Source: an uncultured Bacteroides sp.
GTDB lineage: Bacteria > Bacteroidota > Bacteroidia > Bacteroidales > Bacteroidaceae
Assembly (NCBI RefSeq): GCF_958445495.1
Contig: NZ_CAUCSQ010000010.1
Span: forward strand, 56,147 to 120,146
Reading direction: 5' to 3'
DNA: 64,000 nucleotides
Shown: positions 19,212 through 29,300 of the stretch, one piece after another
Position numbering within the stretch: the first letter of the stretch is position 1
How the letters are laid out: every line of letters starts with the position of its first letter
Program-made: the position numbers and the translations under genes
The notes under the pieces: model-generated
Told to the model about the DNA's origin: nothing
The model's database searches: none
The model's input: only the letters and a program-made list of their open reading frames with translations

Positions 19212-19239
19212 CGAGGTATTATTACGATTTAAGAATATT

Positions 19240-20748
19240 ATGAAGCTGAAAAACTATCTTTTACTATTGGCTCTTCTTCTGGCTGTAGGAGTGAGGGCGC
19301 AGGTGCCGTCAGGCAACAAATATCCCAAACGCGAGTTTCGTGCGGCATGGATACAGGCTGTCAACGGACAGTTTCGCGGTGTTCCTGCAGAGAGATTGAA
19401 GCAAACGCTGGTTAGCCAGTTGAATTCGCTTCAGGAAGCGGGTATTAATGCAATTATTTTTCAGGTACGTCCTGAGGCGGATGCCTTGTATGCTTCGTTG
19501 CATGAGCCGTGGAGCCGTTTTCTGACAGGGACGCAGGGGCAGATACCTGTTCCCGTATGGGACCCGATGCAGTTTATGATTGAACAATGCCAGAAACGGA
19601 ATATGGAATTTCATGCATGGATTAATCCTTACCGCGTAAAGACTTCGTTGAAGAACCAGTTGGCGCCCGAACATATATATCACCAGCATCCGGAATGGTT
19701 CGTCACTTATGGAGACCAGTTGTACTTTGACCCGGCGCTTCCCGAAAGCCGTGAGTATATTTGTAAGGTAGTGACCGATATCGTGTCCCGCTATGATGTG
19801 GATGCCATCCATATGGATGATTATTTCTATCCTTATCCGATTAAGGGCGTTGATTTTCCCGATGACGCGAGTTTTGCCCGTTATGGCGGCGGCTTCACTA
19901 ACAAGGCGGACTGGCGGCGCAACAATGTGAATCTGTTGATTAAGAAGCTTCATGAAACAATCCGCGGTTTGAAACCGTGGGTGAAGTTCGGAATCAGTCC
20001 TTTCGGGATTTACCGTAACCAGTCGAGTGACCCGTTGGGAAGCGACACTAACGGCTTGCAGAATTATGACGACCTTTATGCTGATGTGTTGCTTTGGGCA
20101 CGCGAAGGATGGATAGATTACAATGTTCCGCAGATTTATTGGGAAATCGGTCATAAGGCGGCCGACTATGAGAAATTGGTAAACTGGTGGGCGACTCATT
20201 CGGAAAATCGTCCGTTGTTTATCGGACAGTCTGTGATAAATACAATCCAGCATGCCGACCCGCAGAATCCGTCTATCAACCAGCTTCCCCGGAAAATGGC
20301 TTTACAGCGTGCTTATCAGACCATCGGAGGCAGTTGCCAGTGGTATGCTTCGGCCATTGTTGAAAATCAGGGCAGATATCGGGATGCATTGGTTTCGGAG
20401 TATCACAAATATCCGGCTTTGATTCCTGTTTTTGACTTTATGGATAACAAGGCTCCTGGAAAAGTCCGTAAAATGAAAAAGATATGGACGGAAGACGGGT
20501 ATGTGCTTTTTTGGACTGCTCCGAAAGCTGAATCGGAAATGGATAAGGCGGTGAGGTATGTCGTTTACCGCTTTAACGGAAAGGAAAAGGTGGATTTGGA
20601 TGATCCTTCTCATATTGTTGCTATCACACGTAATCCGTTCTACAAACTTCCTTATGAAACGGGAAAAACCAAATACCGTTATGTGGTAACGGCTCTGGAC
20701 CGCCTTCATAACGAATCGAAATCAGTCAGCAAGAAAGTGAAACTGTAA
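19240..20748 (+). CDS. GHL10-type glycosyl hydrolase-like secreted protein (second copy)
   Basis: A 502-residue protein with a signal peptide (MKLKNYLLLLALLLAVGVRAQ) and a GHL10/DUF187 barrel: FRAAWIQAVNGQFRG, GINAIIFQVRPEADALYAS, FHAWINPYRVK, VDAIHMDDYFYPYP (paired acidic residues), KFGISPFGIYRN, WIDYNVPQIYWEIGH and PLFIGQSVI. A fibronectin-III-like tail follows (APGKVRKMKKIW). It is a paralogue of the protein at 7505-8956, with the same segments in the same order but diverged. ATG 19240 was chosen because it begins the signal peptide and lies after the -7 box. It ends at a strong terminator, so it is probably monocistronic. Confidence 0.93.
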   Translation: MKLKNYLLLLALLLAVGVRAQVPSGNKYPKREFRAAWIQAVNGQFRGVPAERLKQTLVSQLNSLQEAGINAIIFQVRPEADALYASLHEPWSRFLTGTQGQIPVPVWDPMQFMIEQCQKRNMEFHAWINPYRVKTSLKNQLAPEHIYHQHPEWFVTYGDQLYFDPALPESREYICKVVTDIVSRYDVDAIHMDDYFYPYPIKGVDFPDDASFARYGGGFTNKADWRRNNVNLLIKKLHETIRGLKPWVKFGISPFGIYRNQSSDPLGSDTNGLQNYDDLYADVLLWAREGWIDYNVPQIYWEIGHKAADYEKLVNWWATHSENRPLFIGQSVINTIQHADPQNPSINQLPRKMALQRAYQTIGGSCQWYASAIVENQGRYRDALVSEYHKYPALIPVFDFMDNKAPGKVRKMKKIWTEDGYVLFWTAPKAESEMDKAVRYVVYRFNGKEKVDLDDPSHIVAITRNPFYKLPYETGKTKYRYVVTALDRLHNESKSVSKKVKL

Positions 20749-20766
20749 TGAGCGGCAGTTGGGAAC

Positions 20767-20830
20767 ATGACAGATGATAAGGGGGAATGCGGCATGAGGA
20801 TGTAACCCGTTGTCATCTGTCATTTTTTTG
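20767..20830 (+). terminator. Rho-independent terminator after the second GHL10 gene
   Basis: ATGACAGATGA (20767-20777) pairs with TCATCTGTCAT (20813-20823), followed by seven T residues. Confidence 0.8.
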
Positions 20831-20842
20831 TCTGTTCCGCAT

Positions 20843-21391
20843 TTAATAGAGTAACAGTCCTGCAATACCGCAGGCGATAATCATCAAAATCGGATTTGCT
20901 TTATATTTTCTTGTCCCGATGAAGGCAACCAGAAATATGAGTACGCTAATAATGAACGAGTAGGTGTCTTCGACAGGCGAACTGAAATTTTCCGTATTCA
21001 TTAGTACCAGTGCGGCGGAGGCCAGCAAGCCGACGACAGCGGGACGTAATCCGTTGAATACGGATTCTACCGCCGGGTGTTTCTGGTATTTCAGAAAGAA
21101 TTTGCTGATAGTCAGCATTAAGATAAAAGAGGGAAGGACTACTGCAAAGGTAGCGACGACGGAACCCCAGACGCTGCCGGTAGAGGTAAACCCTACATAA
21201 GTGGCGGCATTGATGCCGATGGGACCCGGCGTCATCTGGCTGATTGCGACAATGTCCGTAAATTCTTGTGAGCTTACCCATTCATGGCGGGTCACTACTT
21301 CTCCTTGAATCATGGAAAGCATGGCATAACCTCCGCCGAAACCGAAGAGGCCGATTTTGAAAAATGTATAAAATAGTTGTAAGTAAATCAT
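20843..21391 (-). CDS. Chromate transporter half-subunit (CHR family), second of a pair
   Basis: A 182-residue membrane protein matching one CHR domain: FGFGGGYAMLSMIQGEVV, the P-G motif TPGPIGINAATYVG, and long hydrophobic helices. Full-length ChrA proteins have two such domains in tandem. Here, as in other short-chain CHR systems, they are two genes presumed to work as a heterodimer. Known members exchange chromate for sulfate or export it; the natural substrate in a gut anaerobe is unclear. It is the last gene of the HTCS-chr-chr run, 64 nt behind its partner. Confidence 0.9.
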   Translation of the reverse strand: MIYLQLFYTFFKIGLFGFGGGYAMLSMIQGEVVTRHEWVSSQEFTDIVAISQMTPGPIGINAATYVGFTSTGSVWGSVVATFAVVLPSFILMLTISKFFLKYQKHPAVESVFNGLRPAVVGLLASAALVLMNTENFSSPVEDTYSFIISVLIFLVAFIGTRKYKANPILMIIACGIAGLLLY

Positions 21392-21455
21392 GATGCTGAT
21401 AGTAAATAAACGGTTCTGGTAGCGGATTTACCGGTGTGGAATGATTTTTGATTTT

Positions 21456-22013
21456 TCACCGTTCGCTTTCTATTCTTTTGTTTTTCCTTAGTTTTCCCCA
21501 GAGGAAGCCTCCTGTGCCTGCGGCAATGATAATCCAGATAGGGGAGAATCCCAATAACCAAATCAGTAAGGCCGAAACAACCGGAATCCATAGGTTGTAG
21601 CGATTGATTTTTGCCGACCTTCCCATCGTGAAAGTCGGTGCGGCGATGAGTGCGACTACTGCCGGGCGGATGCCTTTGAAGATACGTTCTACTATCGGAT
21701 TATCCTTGAAACTGTGGAAAAACAGGGCAATAGCCAATATGATGATGAATGACGGCAGGATAGTGCCCAGGGCCGTAATAATACTTCCCCGGATGCCGCG
21801 CAGCTTGTATCCTATGAAGATGGAGATGTTGACTGCCAGGATTCCCGGAGCAGATTGGGAGATGGCGAGCAAATCTATAAAATCTTCCTGGGCAATCCAT
21901 TTCCGCTTAGTGACAATCTCGTTTTCGATGAGCGGCACCATCGCATATCCTCCTCCGATAGTGAAAGCTCCTATCTTGAAAAAGATTCCAAATGATTCGA
22001 GGTAAATGTTCAT
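21456..22013 (-). CDS. Chromate transporter half-subunit (CHR family), first of a pair
   Basis: A 185-residue CHR-domain membrane protein with FTIGGGYAMVPLIENEIVTK, SAPGILAVNISIFIGYKLRG and a Pro-Ser-Phe helix (LPSFIIILAIALFF). It starts at 22013 inside the stop codon of the HTCS regulator (ATGA overlap, 4 nt), so its translation is tied to that gene. It is the partner of the 20843-21391 protein; the two are clearly paralogous halves. The C-terminus is basic (KLRKNKRIESER). Confidence 0.9.
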   Translation of the reverse strand: MNIYLESFGIFFKIGAFTIGGGYAMVPLIENEIVTKRKWIAQEDFIDLLAISQSAPGILAVNISIFIGYKLRGIRGSIITALGTILPSFIIILAIALFFHSFKDNPIVERIFKGIRPAVVALIAAPTFTMGRSAKINRYNLWIPVVSALLIWLLGFSPIWIIIAAGTGGFLWGKLRKNKRIESER

Positions 22014-25000
22014 TCTTTCTTTTCTCCTTCCTTGTTCGCTTTTTTCTCTTTAACGTATTGGCTGGGGCTTACGTTAAAATGCTTCTTAAATACTTCGCGG
22101 AAATATTTGGCGTCGCTGAATCCCGTCATTTCGGCAATTTCCGTTATGCTGTGCGTGCCTTCTTTCAGCAGGCGTACGGCATATTTCAGACGGATTAGCC
22201 GGATATAGTCTCCCGGAGCCTGGTCGGTTAATGCCCGGAGCTTGTTGTAGAAACTTGTACGGCTCATGCCTACCAGATTACAAAGCACGTCTACCGTGAG
22301 AGCCGGGTTATCGATATTTTCCTTGATATGCCTTTTTACATTGGCTATGAATGTCCAGTCGATATCTTGCGCGCAGTTGAGGCATTCGTTCTCTTCTTTC
22401 TCATCGTCGTCCAGATTCGGATTGGCGTATTTGCTGCGCAAGAGGGCGCGGTTAGCCAGCAGATTGGCGACGGTCGCTTTCAGTATGCCGATATTGAATG
22501 GTTTTACGACATATTCATCCGCACCGGTCTGGAGTCCCGACAAGATGTCTTTTTCATTATTCAGCGCCGTCAGCAATATGACGGGGATATGCGAGGTTTC
22601 GATATTGCTTTTGATTTCCTGGCATAGTTCGTCTCCCCGCATTTCGGGCATCATAATATCTGAAATCACCAATTCCGGCCTGTATTCGGGGATAATGGTT
22701 AGCGCTTCTTTTCCGTTGGAACAGGTTTGGACTGTATAATCGTCCGATAATGTTTGCAACAGATAGCTCCGCAGTTCGTCATTGTCTTCCGCAATCAGGA
22801 TTCGCCGGTGATCGGCATTTACTTTTTTGTGGATGTTTTCGTATATTTCGGATGAGGGAGCGGGAACGTTGCTTATAGTCCTGATATCTTGGCGTTGTCT
22901 GTCCGGACCTGCCAGATGTGCTTTGCGGAAACGTTTGCTGTCTTTCGGGAAAGAAATCTTGATTATAGAACCTTTGTTCTCCGTGCTCGACAGGTTAATC
23001 TTTCCTTTATGCAACCGCACCAGTTTCCATACGAGCATCAGTCCGATACCGCTACCTGTTATTTTGGAATTGATTGCGTTGCTGCCACGGAAATGCAACC
23101 TGAATAGTTTCTTTTGCTCACTGGCGGGAATACCGATTCCCGTGTCCCTGACTTCAACGCTCCACGTGTCCGTATTGTCGAATACGAAAATCTGTACGTT
23201 CCCGTTTTCCGGAGTATATTTCAATGCGTTCGAAATCACGTTTTTCAGGATTGATTCCATTTTCTCTTTGTCAAACCAAACATTCATATACTTGAAATTG
23301 CTTTCATAAGTGAAATTGATGTGTTTGATATTGGCATATTGCTGGAAAGCGTTGTATATTTCGGTGGTAAACGTATTCAGTTCGTGTTCCGAGATATACA
23401 GTTCGGAAGAATATACGTCCGCCCTTTCAAAATTAATCAGGTTGGTGGTGAGGCGCAACAGGGCATTTACATTCCGTAGCGCCGTATTCATATTGGCGAT
23501 TCCTTCTTTGCTCAGTTTTTCTTTTTCACGCAAGTCTTCCAAGGGAGCTTTGATAAGTGTCAGCGGAGTACGTATGTCATGTGCCGTATTGATGAAAAAG
23601 TGTATTTTTTCATCGGATACTTTACGCTGTTTTCTTAAAATCAGGATACGCAATGAAATAGCGGCTATGAAGAAAAGGAAGACGGCATAGAGCAACATAG
23701 CCCAGGGTGTCAGCCAGAAAGGACGGGCAATGATAATGTCTATGCTTCTTTCTTCAAGTATGACGCGCTGGTCTTCATTGGAAATGGCGCGTACCCGCAA
23801 TGTATATGTACCCGGAGCGATATTGGTATAGCGGATGGTGTTCTCGGTTCCGGGTTTGCTCCATTCGTCATAGAATCCTTCCAGCCTCCAGGAGTAGATA
23901 ATGTTGGAAGGGTAGTCGTAATTAATGGAGGAGACTTGCAGTGAGAATATGTTCTGGTCGTATTCCAGATTCAGCTCTTTGGTATCGTTGATGTCCGTTT
24001 TCAAAGGTGAATCTTTATCTCCTGGGTACACTGTCTGGTAGAATAGCTTGAAATCGCTGAAAATCATCTTGGAAAAGTAACTCCGGGGCAGTTTGATGTC
24101 CTTATTGAATTCCACAGCCCCGTTTGAACTTCCCAGGACGAAATTGTTGTTGCTTCTCAAGATACCGGACAACGCATTGAAGTGCGTAGTCATCAATCCC
24201 ATTTCTTTGGTCCAGTTATGGAATGTTTTTTGTTCGGGATAAAAGCTGGTCAGCCCGTTTTCCGTACTTAACAGGATATCTTCGTCCCCGTCTGACAGCA
24301 GTGTATATATGTTGTTGGATATCAGTGAGCTGTTTTCCGTATGATAATGGGTAAACTGTTTGCTGTCCGGAGCGTAAATCAACAGTCCGGAACCGCTGGT
24401 CCCTATATATAACGAACCGTTTTCCGCCTGATACAGGGAGTAGATATAAGTGGACTCTACCGGAAGCCGTATATGTTCGTATTTTCCGGATTCCTTGTCC
24501 AGCAAGTATAATCCTGTAGCGCTGCCTATCCATACGTGTGCACTGTCTTTTTCGGTGATGGCGGTGATGGAGTTCAGTCCGGGATAAAGCCGTATTTCCC
24601 TGGTTTGTATGTTGAAACGTTTCAGGTTGTAGAACCCTCCGCTCCATACGTTTCCCTGGGAATCTTTCCGGATATCGCGTATGTACTTGTCTGCCCGTAT
24701 GTTTTCATGTGCGTACAAAGCCGGTGTAAAATAACTGATGCGGGAAGATTTCTTTTCTATCTGGTAGATACCTGAAAAATATCCTCCTGCCCAGATTACA
24801 CCTGGGGACACTTCGCATAGTGTAATGAAGATATGGCTTTGGCTTTCTTGGTTTTCTTCGAAGGAGCTGAGATAGGAACGCCATTGGCCGGTCCGGGAGT
24901 TCAACAGGCTGATGCCGTTGTTTGTACCGAACCACAGGTCGCCGTCACTGTCTTCAATGACGGAGTTGACTTGGTCGTTGATTAAAGACTGCCTGTTGCC

Positions 25001-26020
25001 TATGGAATGTTTGAACCATTTGTAACTGGGGTAACGGTTGTTCTGTACCGTGATTCCGATAGGGTAGTTCGCTATCCAGATTCGTTCTTCGTCATCTATG
25101 TAGAAATCATTGATACTGTTGCCGTTCATGCCGTTGTTGCTGTTGTAATCGGCAATGATATAGGGCTCTATCCGGTAGTTCTCGATATTCATTTTGTGGA
25201 TGCCTCCTCCGTCCGATGCCACCAGCAGTTCTTGGTCATTCAAAGGCTTGATACGTGTGATACCGATGTCTTTCAGATTGTATTTAGGCTGGATAATGGA
25301 TTTGGTTGCCATATCGTAGATGATAATTCCCCGCTGGAAAGTGCCGATGAACAGTTTGCGGAGCCTGGTGTCAAAGTGCAGGTCCTGTATTTGCCCTTTG
25401 ACATTTTCCAGCTTGTCGCAATGGATTAGTTCCAGTGTGTCACGGTTCAGGCTGGCATAATGTATTCCCGTATCCGTGCCGATGAAGTAATGTGTGCCGT
25501 CAATCTGTTCGATATCGCTGATTTCTTCATTGATTTTGTTTTTTATATGAGTGGCTTTTCCGGTTTCCGTATTGTAAATGTATATGGTTGACTCGTTACA
25601 TAACCAGATGCGCCTGTTGGGGTCGAGCCATGCAAAACTAATCGGAGTAGGCTGTTCATGGAAATTCTTTATGGGCAGTCTGTACACGAGGGTAAAGCAG
25701 TCATGAATCCGGTCATACTGGAATATTTTTCCTTTTTTCCCGATTTCCCATAATACCCCGTCTTGGTCGATATACAGCCAGTTCAGGTTTAACAGGGAGT
25801 TTACTTCTGTCCCGTCGTCCATTAGTTTATAGTTCTTGAAGTCTTTTCCGTTATATCGGTCAATCCCTTCATGGGTGAGGAACCACATAAACCCGGTCCT
25901 GTCTTTTTGAATGCGGTAGACTCGCCGGTTGCTCAGGCCGTCTTCCACTCCCAGGTATTTATATGTCTGGGCAATACAGGTTAAAGGAAACAATACGATT
26001 AGCAAAATCCATTTTTTCAT
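22010..26020 (-). CDS. Hybrid two-component system sensor/regulator (HTCS)
   Basis: A 1336-residue one-protein phosphorelay. The signal peptide is MKKWILLIVLFPLTCIAQ. A large periplasmic part of Reg_prop beta-propeller repeats follows (GLSNRRVYRIQKDRTGFMW, then repeated D-G-x-x-W/F-G-T motifs) and a Y_Y_Y domain near residues 690-760. A membrane helix lies near 775-795. The His kinase has NTAHDIRTPLTLIK, and the ATPase has GTGIP-type (DTGIGIPASEQ) and GSGIGLML boxes. The receiver has SDIMMPEMRGDE, and an AraC-type HTH occupies the last 110 residues. HTCS proteins usually sense glycan fragments and switch on an adjacent PUL. No SusC/SusD lies here; the only coupled genes are the chromate transporter halves. 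Confidence 0.95.
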   Translation of the reverse strand: MKKWILLIVLFPLTCIAQTYKYLGVEDGLSNRRVYRIQKDRTGFMWFLTHEGIDRYNGKDFKNYKLMDDGTEVNSLLNLNWLYIDQDGVLWEIGKKGKIFQYDRIHDCFTLVYRLPIKNFHEQPTPISFAWLDPNRRIWLCNESTIYIYNTETGKATHIKNKINEEISDIEQIDGTHYFIGTDTGIHYASLNRDTLELIHCDKLENVKGQIQDLHFDTRLRKLFIGTFQRGIIIYDMATKSIIQPKYNLKDIGITRIKPLNDQELLVASDGGGIHKMNIENYRIEPYIIADYNSNNGMNGNSINDFYIDDEERIWIANYPIGITVQNNRYPSYKWFKHSIGNRQSLINDQVNSVIEDSDGDLWFGTNNGISLLNSRTGQWRSYLSSFEENQESQSHIFITLCEVSPGVIWAGGYFSGIYQIEKKSSRISYFTPALYAHENIRADKYIRDIRKDSQGNVWSGGFYNLKRFNIQTREIRLYPGLNSITAITEKDSAHVWIGSATGLYLLDKESGKYEHIRLPVESTYIYSLYQAENGSLYIGTSGSGLLIYAPDSKQFTHYHTENSSLISNNIYTLLSDGDEDILLSTENGLTSFYPEQKTFHNWTKEMGLMTTHFNALSGILRSNNNFVLGSSNGAVEFNKDIKLPRSYFSKMIFSDFKLFYQTVYPGDKDSPLKTDINDTKELNLEYDQNIFSLQVSSINYDYPSNIIYSWRLEGFYDEWSKPGTENTIRYTNIAPGTYTLRVRAISNEDQRVILEERSIDIIIARPFWLTPWAMLLYAVFLFFIAAISLRILILRKQRKVSDEKIHFFINTAHDIRTPLTLIKAPLEDLREKEKLSKEGIANMNTALRNVNALLRLTTNLINFERADVYSSELYISEHELNTFTTEIYNAFQQYANIKHINFTYESNFKYMNVWFDKEKMESILKNVISNALKYTPENGNVQIFVFDNTDTWSVEVRDTGIGIPASEQKKLFRLHFRGSNAINSKITGSGIGLMLVWKLVRLHKGKINLSSTENKGSIIKISFPKDSKRFRKAHLAGPDRQRQDIRTISNVPAPSSEIYENIHKKVNADHRRILIAEDNDELRSYLLQTLSDDYTVQTCSNGKEALTIIPEYRPELVISDIMMPEMRGDELCQEIKSNIETSHIPVILLTALNNEKDILSGLQTGADEYVVKPFNIGILKATVANLLANRALLRSKYANPNLDDDEKEENECLNCAQDIDWTFIANVKRHIKENIDNPALTVDVLCNLVGMSRTSFYNKLRALTDQAPGDYIRLIRLKYAVRLLKEGTHSITEIAEMTGFSDAKYFREVFKKHFNVSPSQYVKEKKANKEGEKKE

Positions 26021-26359
26021 ATAAATGGGACTTTTATGGGTTATTGATTCTTGTATTGAGGGGGAAGTTTTGACAAAAATAAGAAAACTTTCCGACTCTG
26101 CAAAATTTTAAAATCAGGCGTTTGGCGTGATAAGGGTGAAGAATCTTAATTATTGCTTGTTTTGGTTTCCTGTTTGGTTGAGCTTGAGTGGCCTTTTGCT
26201 GATGGTAGAATAAACACGAAGCTGCAACCGGATAAAAACGAAGCTGTATCAAAAATAAAATCCGGTTATCATCATGTTCTCCATTAAGGTAGGCAGTGAC
26301 GAATCTGATAAACCTGTCTTTATTTTGATACAGCCTCGGTAAAATATAAAAGGATTATG
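26021..26359. other. Gene-free spacer between purL and HTCS
   Basis: No gene seen. The left part is the upstream region of the HTCS gene. The right part is the MITE-like inverted repeat at 26240-26337 and a smaller stem, AACCGGAT (26226-26233) with ATCCGGTT (26260-26267). Confidence 0.5.
26240..26337. repeat. MITE-like 98-bp inverted-repeat element
   Basis: The left end CGAAGCTGTATCAAAAATAA (26240-26259) and the right end, whose reverse complement starts CGAGGCTGTATCAAAATAAA, match except for one substitution and one A. GAGGCTGTATCAAAA-type ends are common on Bacteroides insertion sequences. The 59-bp interior has no ORF. Presumably it is a non-autonomous element or deletion scar. Confidence 0.65.
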
Positions 26360-29300
26360 TTATTTCATTTTTTCCTCAATCCATTTGCGTGCATTGACAA
26401 ATGCTTCTATCCACGGCGTTACCTGGTCGCTGTCTTTACGGTCTGCCGGATAATATCCGTTCTGCCAAGGGAAAATGGAACGTTCCAGATGAGGCATGAT
26501 AGCCAGATGGCGTCCGTCGGCGCTAGCCAATGCTGCGATGGAATAGTCGGAACCGTTCGGGTTGGACGGATATTCGTCATAACTGTATTTGGCAACCACG
26601 TTATACCGGTCTTCCTCATACGGCAACGAGAACTTCCCTTCTCCGTGGGCTACCCAGATACCCAGCTTGCTGCCGCTCAGGGAACCGAACATTACGCTGC
26701 GGTTTGTCGGGATGGTGAGTCCGAGGAAACGTGATTCGAACTTATGTGAGTCGTTATGCAGCATTTTGCCCTTTTTCTCATGTTCGGGATTGATAAGGTC
26801 CAGTTCCATCATCAATTGGCAACCGTTGCAAACACCTAATGACAGCGTATCTTCACGTGCATAATAGTTGTCCAAAGCTTCTTTTGCTTTCGGGTTAAAC
26901 AGGAATGCGCCCGCCCATCCTTTGGCGGAACCGAGTACGTCGGAATTGGAGAAACCGCCGCAGTAAACAATCATGTTTACATCTTCCAGCGTCTCGCGGC
27001 CGCTGATGAGGTCGGTCATGGTGACGTCTTTTACGTCGAATCCCGCCAGATAGAGCGAATAAGCCATCTCGCGTTCGCCGTTTGTCCCCTTTTCACGGAT
27101 AATGGCCGCCCGGATACCGCTAGGGGTACGGCGGTCCGGAGTGATGCCGTATTGGGAGAATTTACCTTTGAATTCCGGCATGAAAGCAAACTCGACAGGT
27201 TGCATCTTATAGTTCTCGAAACGCTTCTTCGCACAGCCGTTCATTGATTGCTTGCGGTCGAGCAGATAGGAGGAGGAATACCATACGTCACGCATATAGT
27301 CTACGCCGAACTGGTAGGTAGCCCCGTTCTTGGATATCAGAATGTGGCGTTCGTCAGTCGGTTTACCCAGTTTTACATAACCTATGCCGGCATCTTCCAG
27401 TATCTTCTTGACTTCTTCTTTGTGCTTGTCGTTGATTTGGATAACGATACCCGGATTCTCTGCAAACAGAATCTTGACAATGTCCTGTTCCTTTATCTTA
27501 TCGAGGTTGATTTCCATACCTCCTTCTACGTTGGAGAAACACATTTCGAGCAATGTGGTAATCAGGCCTCCGGCGGAAATGTCATGTCCGGCAAGGATTA
27601 ATTTCTTATTGACTAATTGCTGTACGGCGAGGAAAGCGTCACGGAAATATTCGGCGTCCTGTACACAAGGCACATCATCACCCACCTTGCCCAGGGATTG
27701 CGCGAAGGCGGAACCGCCGAGTTTCAGTTCGTCAAAACTGAAATCGATATGGTAGAGAGTCGTTTTTTTATTGTTCACCAATACGGGGGATACCACTTTC
27801 TTTACGTCGGAAACCTCACCGCCTGCTGAGACAATCACGGTTCCCGGAGAAATCACTTTCTCGCCGTTCGGGTATTTCTGTGTCATAGACAAAGAATCTT
27901 TTCCCGTAGGAACATTGATTTGCAGAGCGCAACAGAAGTCGCTCAACGCTTTTACGGCTGTGTAGAGGCGGGCGTCTTCCCCTTCCTGCGAACGGCAGGG
28001 CCACATCCAGTTGGCAGACAGGGAAATGCTGTCCATGCCGTCCGCCATCGGAGCCCATACGAGATTTGTCAAGGCTTCGGATACGGAAAGAATGGAACCG
28101 GCGGCTGGGTCGGCGAGTGCGGCCTGCGGAGCATGTCCGATGGAAGTGGCGATACCTTTCTCGCCCCGGTAGTCGAGCGTCACGACACCGCAGTCGCTCA
28201 ACGGTAACTGAAGCTCGCCCTGGCATTGCTGGCGGGCTATTTTTCCTGTTACCGAACGGTCTACCTTGTTCGTCAGCCAGTCTTTGCAAGCTACCGCTTC
28301 GAGCTGCAATACGTTCGTCAGGTATTCGTGAAGTTCGGACAGTTCGTATGCAGGCATTTCATAATGATGTTCCACAGTCTTGTCCACCATATATGTCTTG
28401 GGGGAAGAACCGAACATTTGCTCTACGGCAAGGTCGAACGGGCGTACACCGTCAGCTTGCTGGAAAGCGAAGCGGTGGTCGCCGGTCGTTTCACCGACTA
28501 CATACATCGGGGCGCGTTCGCGTTCGGCGATTTTACGTACATGTTCGATGGCTTCTTCTTTGATGAGAAGTCCCATGCGCTCCTGGCTCTCATTGGCGAT
28601 TATTTCTTTGGCGGACAGGGTTTTGTCACCGATAGGCAATTTACTCATGTCAATCAGGCCTCCGCATTCTTCCACTAATTCGGACAGGCAGTTCACATGT
28701 CCGGCCGAACCGTGGTCGTGGATAGAGACAACGGGATTCGTGTCTTCCTCACAGAGAGCGCGTACAACGTTGTTGGCACGTTTCTGCATTTCTGCATTGG
28801 CACGTTGCACGGCATTCAGTTCGATGCCGCTGCTGTAACGTCCGGTATCGACAGAAGATACGGAACCCCCGCCAAGCCCGATACGGTAATTGTCACCTCC
28901 GATGACAACGATTTTATTCCCGGCTTCCGGTTTGCCTTTCAGGCAGTCGCGTTGCGTACCGTAACCTACACCGCCGGCAAGCATGATAACTTTGTCATAA
29001 CCGTAGAAAGGTTCTCCCTTTTTTTCCTGATGTTCGAAAGTCAGTACCGAACCGCAAATCAACGGTTGGCCGAATTTGTTACCGAAATCGGAAGCGCCGT
29101 TGGACGCCTTAATCAGGATTTGTTCGGGAGTCTGGTACAACCATTTGCGTACCGGAAGAATCTCTTCCCATTCACGTCCTTCTTCCGTACGGGGGTAAGA
29201 GGTTATGTAGACGGCAGTACCGGCAATCGGCCATGAACCTTTGCCTCCGCCCATACGGTCCCGGATTTCGCCGCCCGTACCTGTGGAAGCGCCGTTGAAC

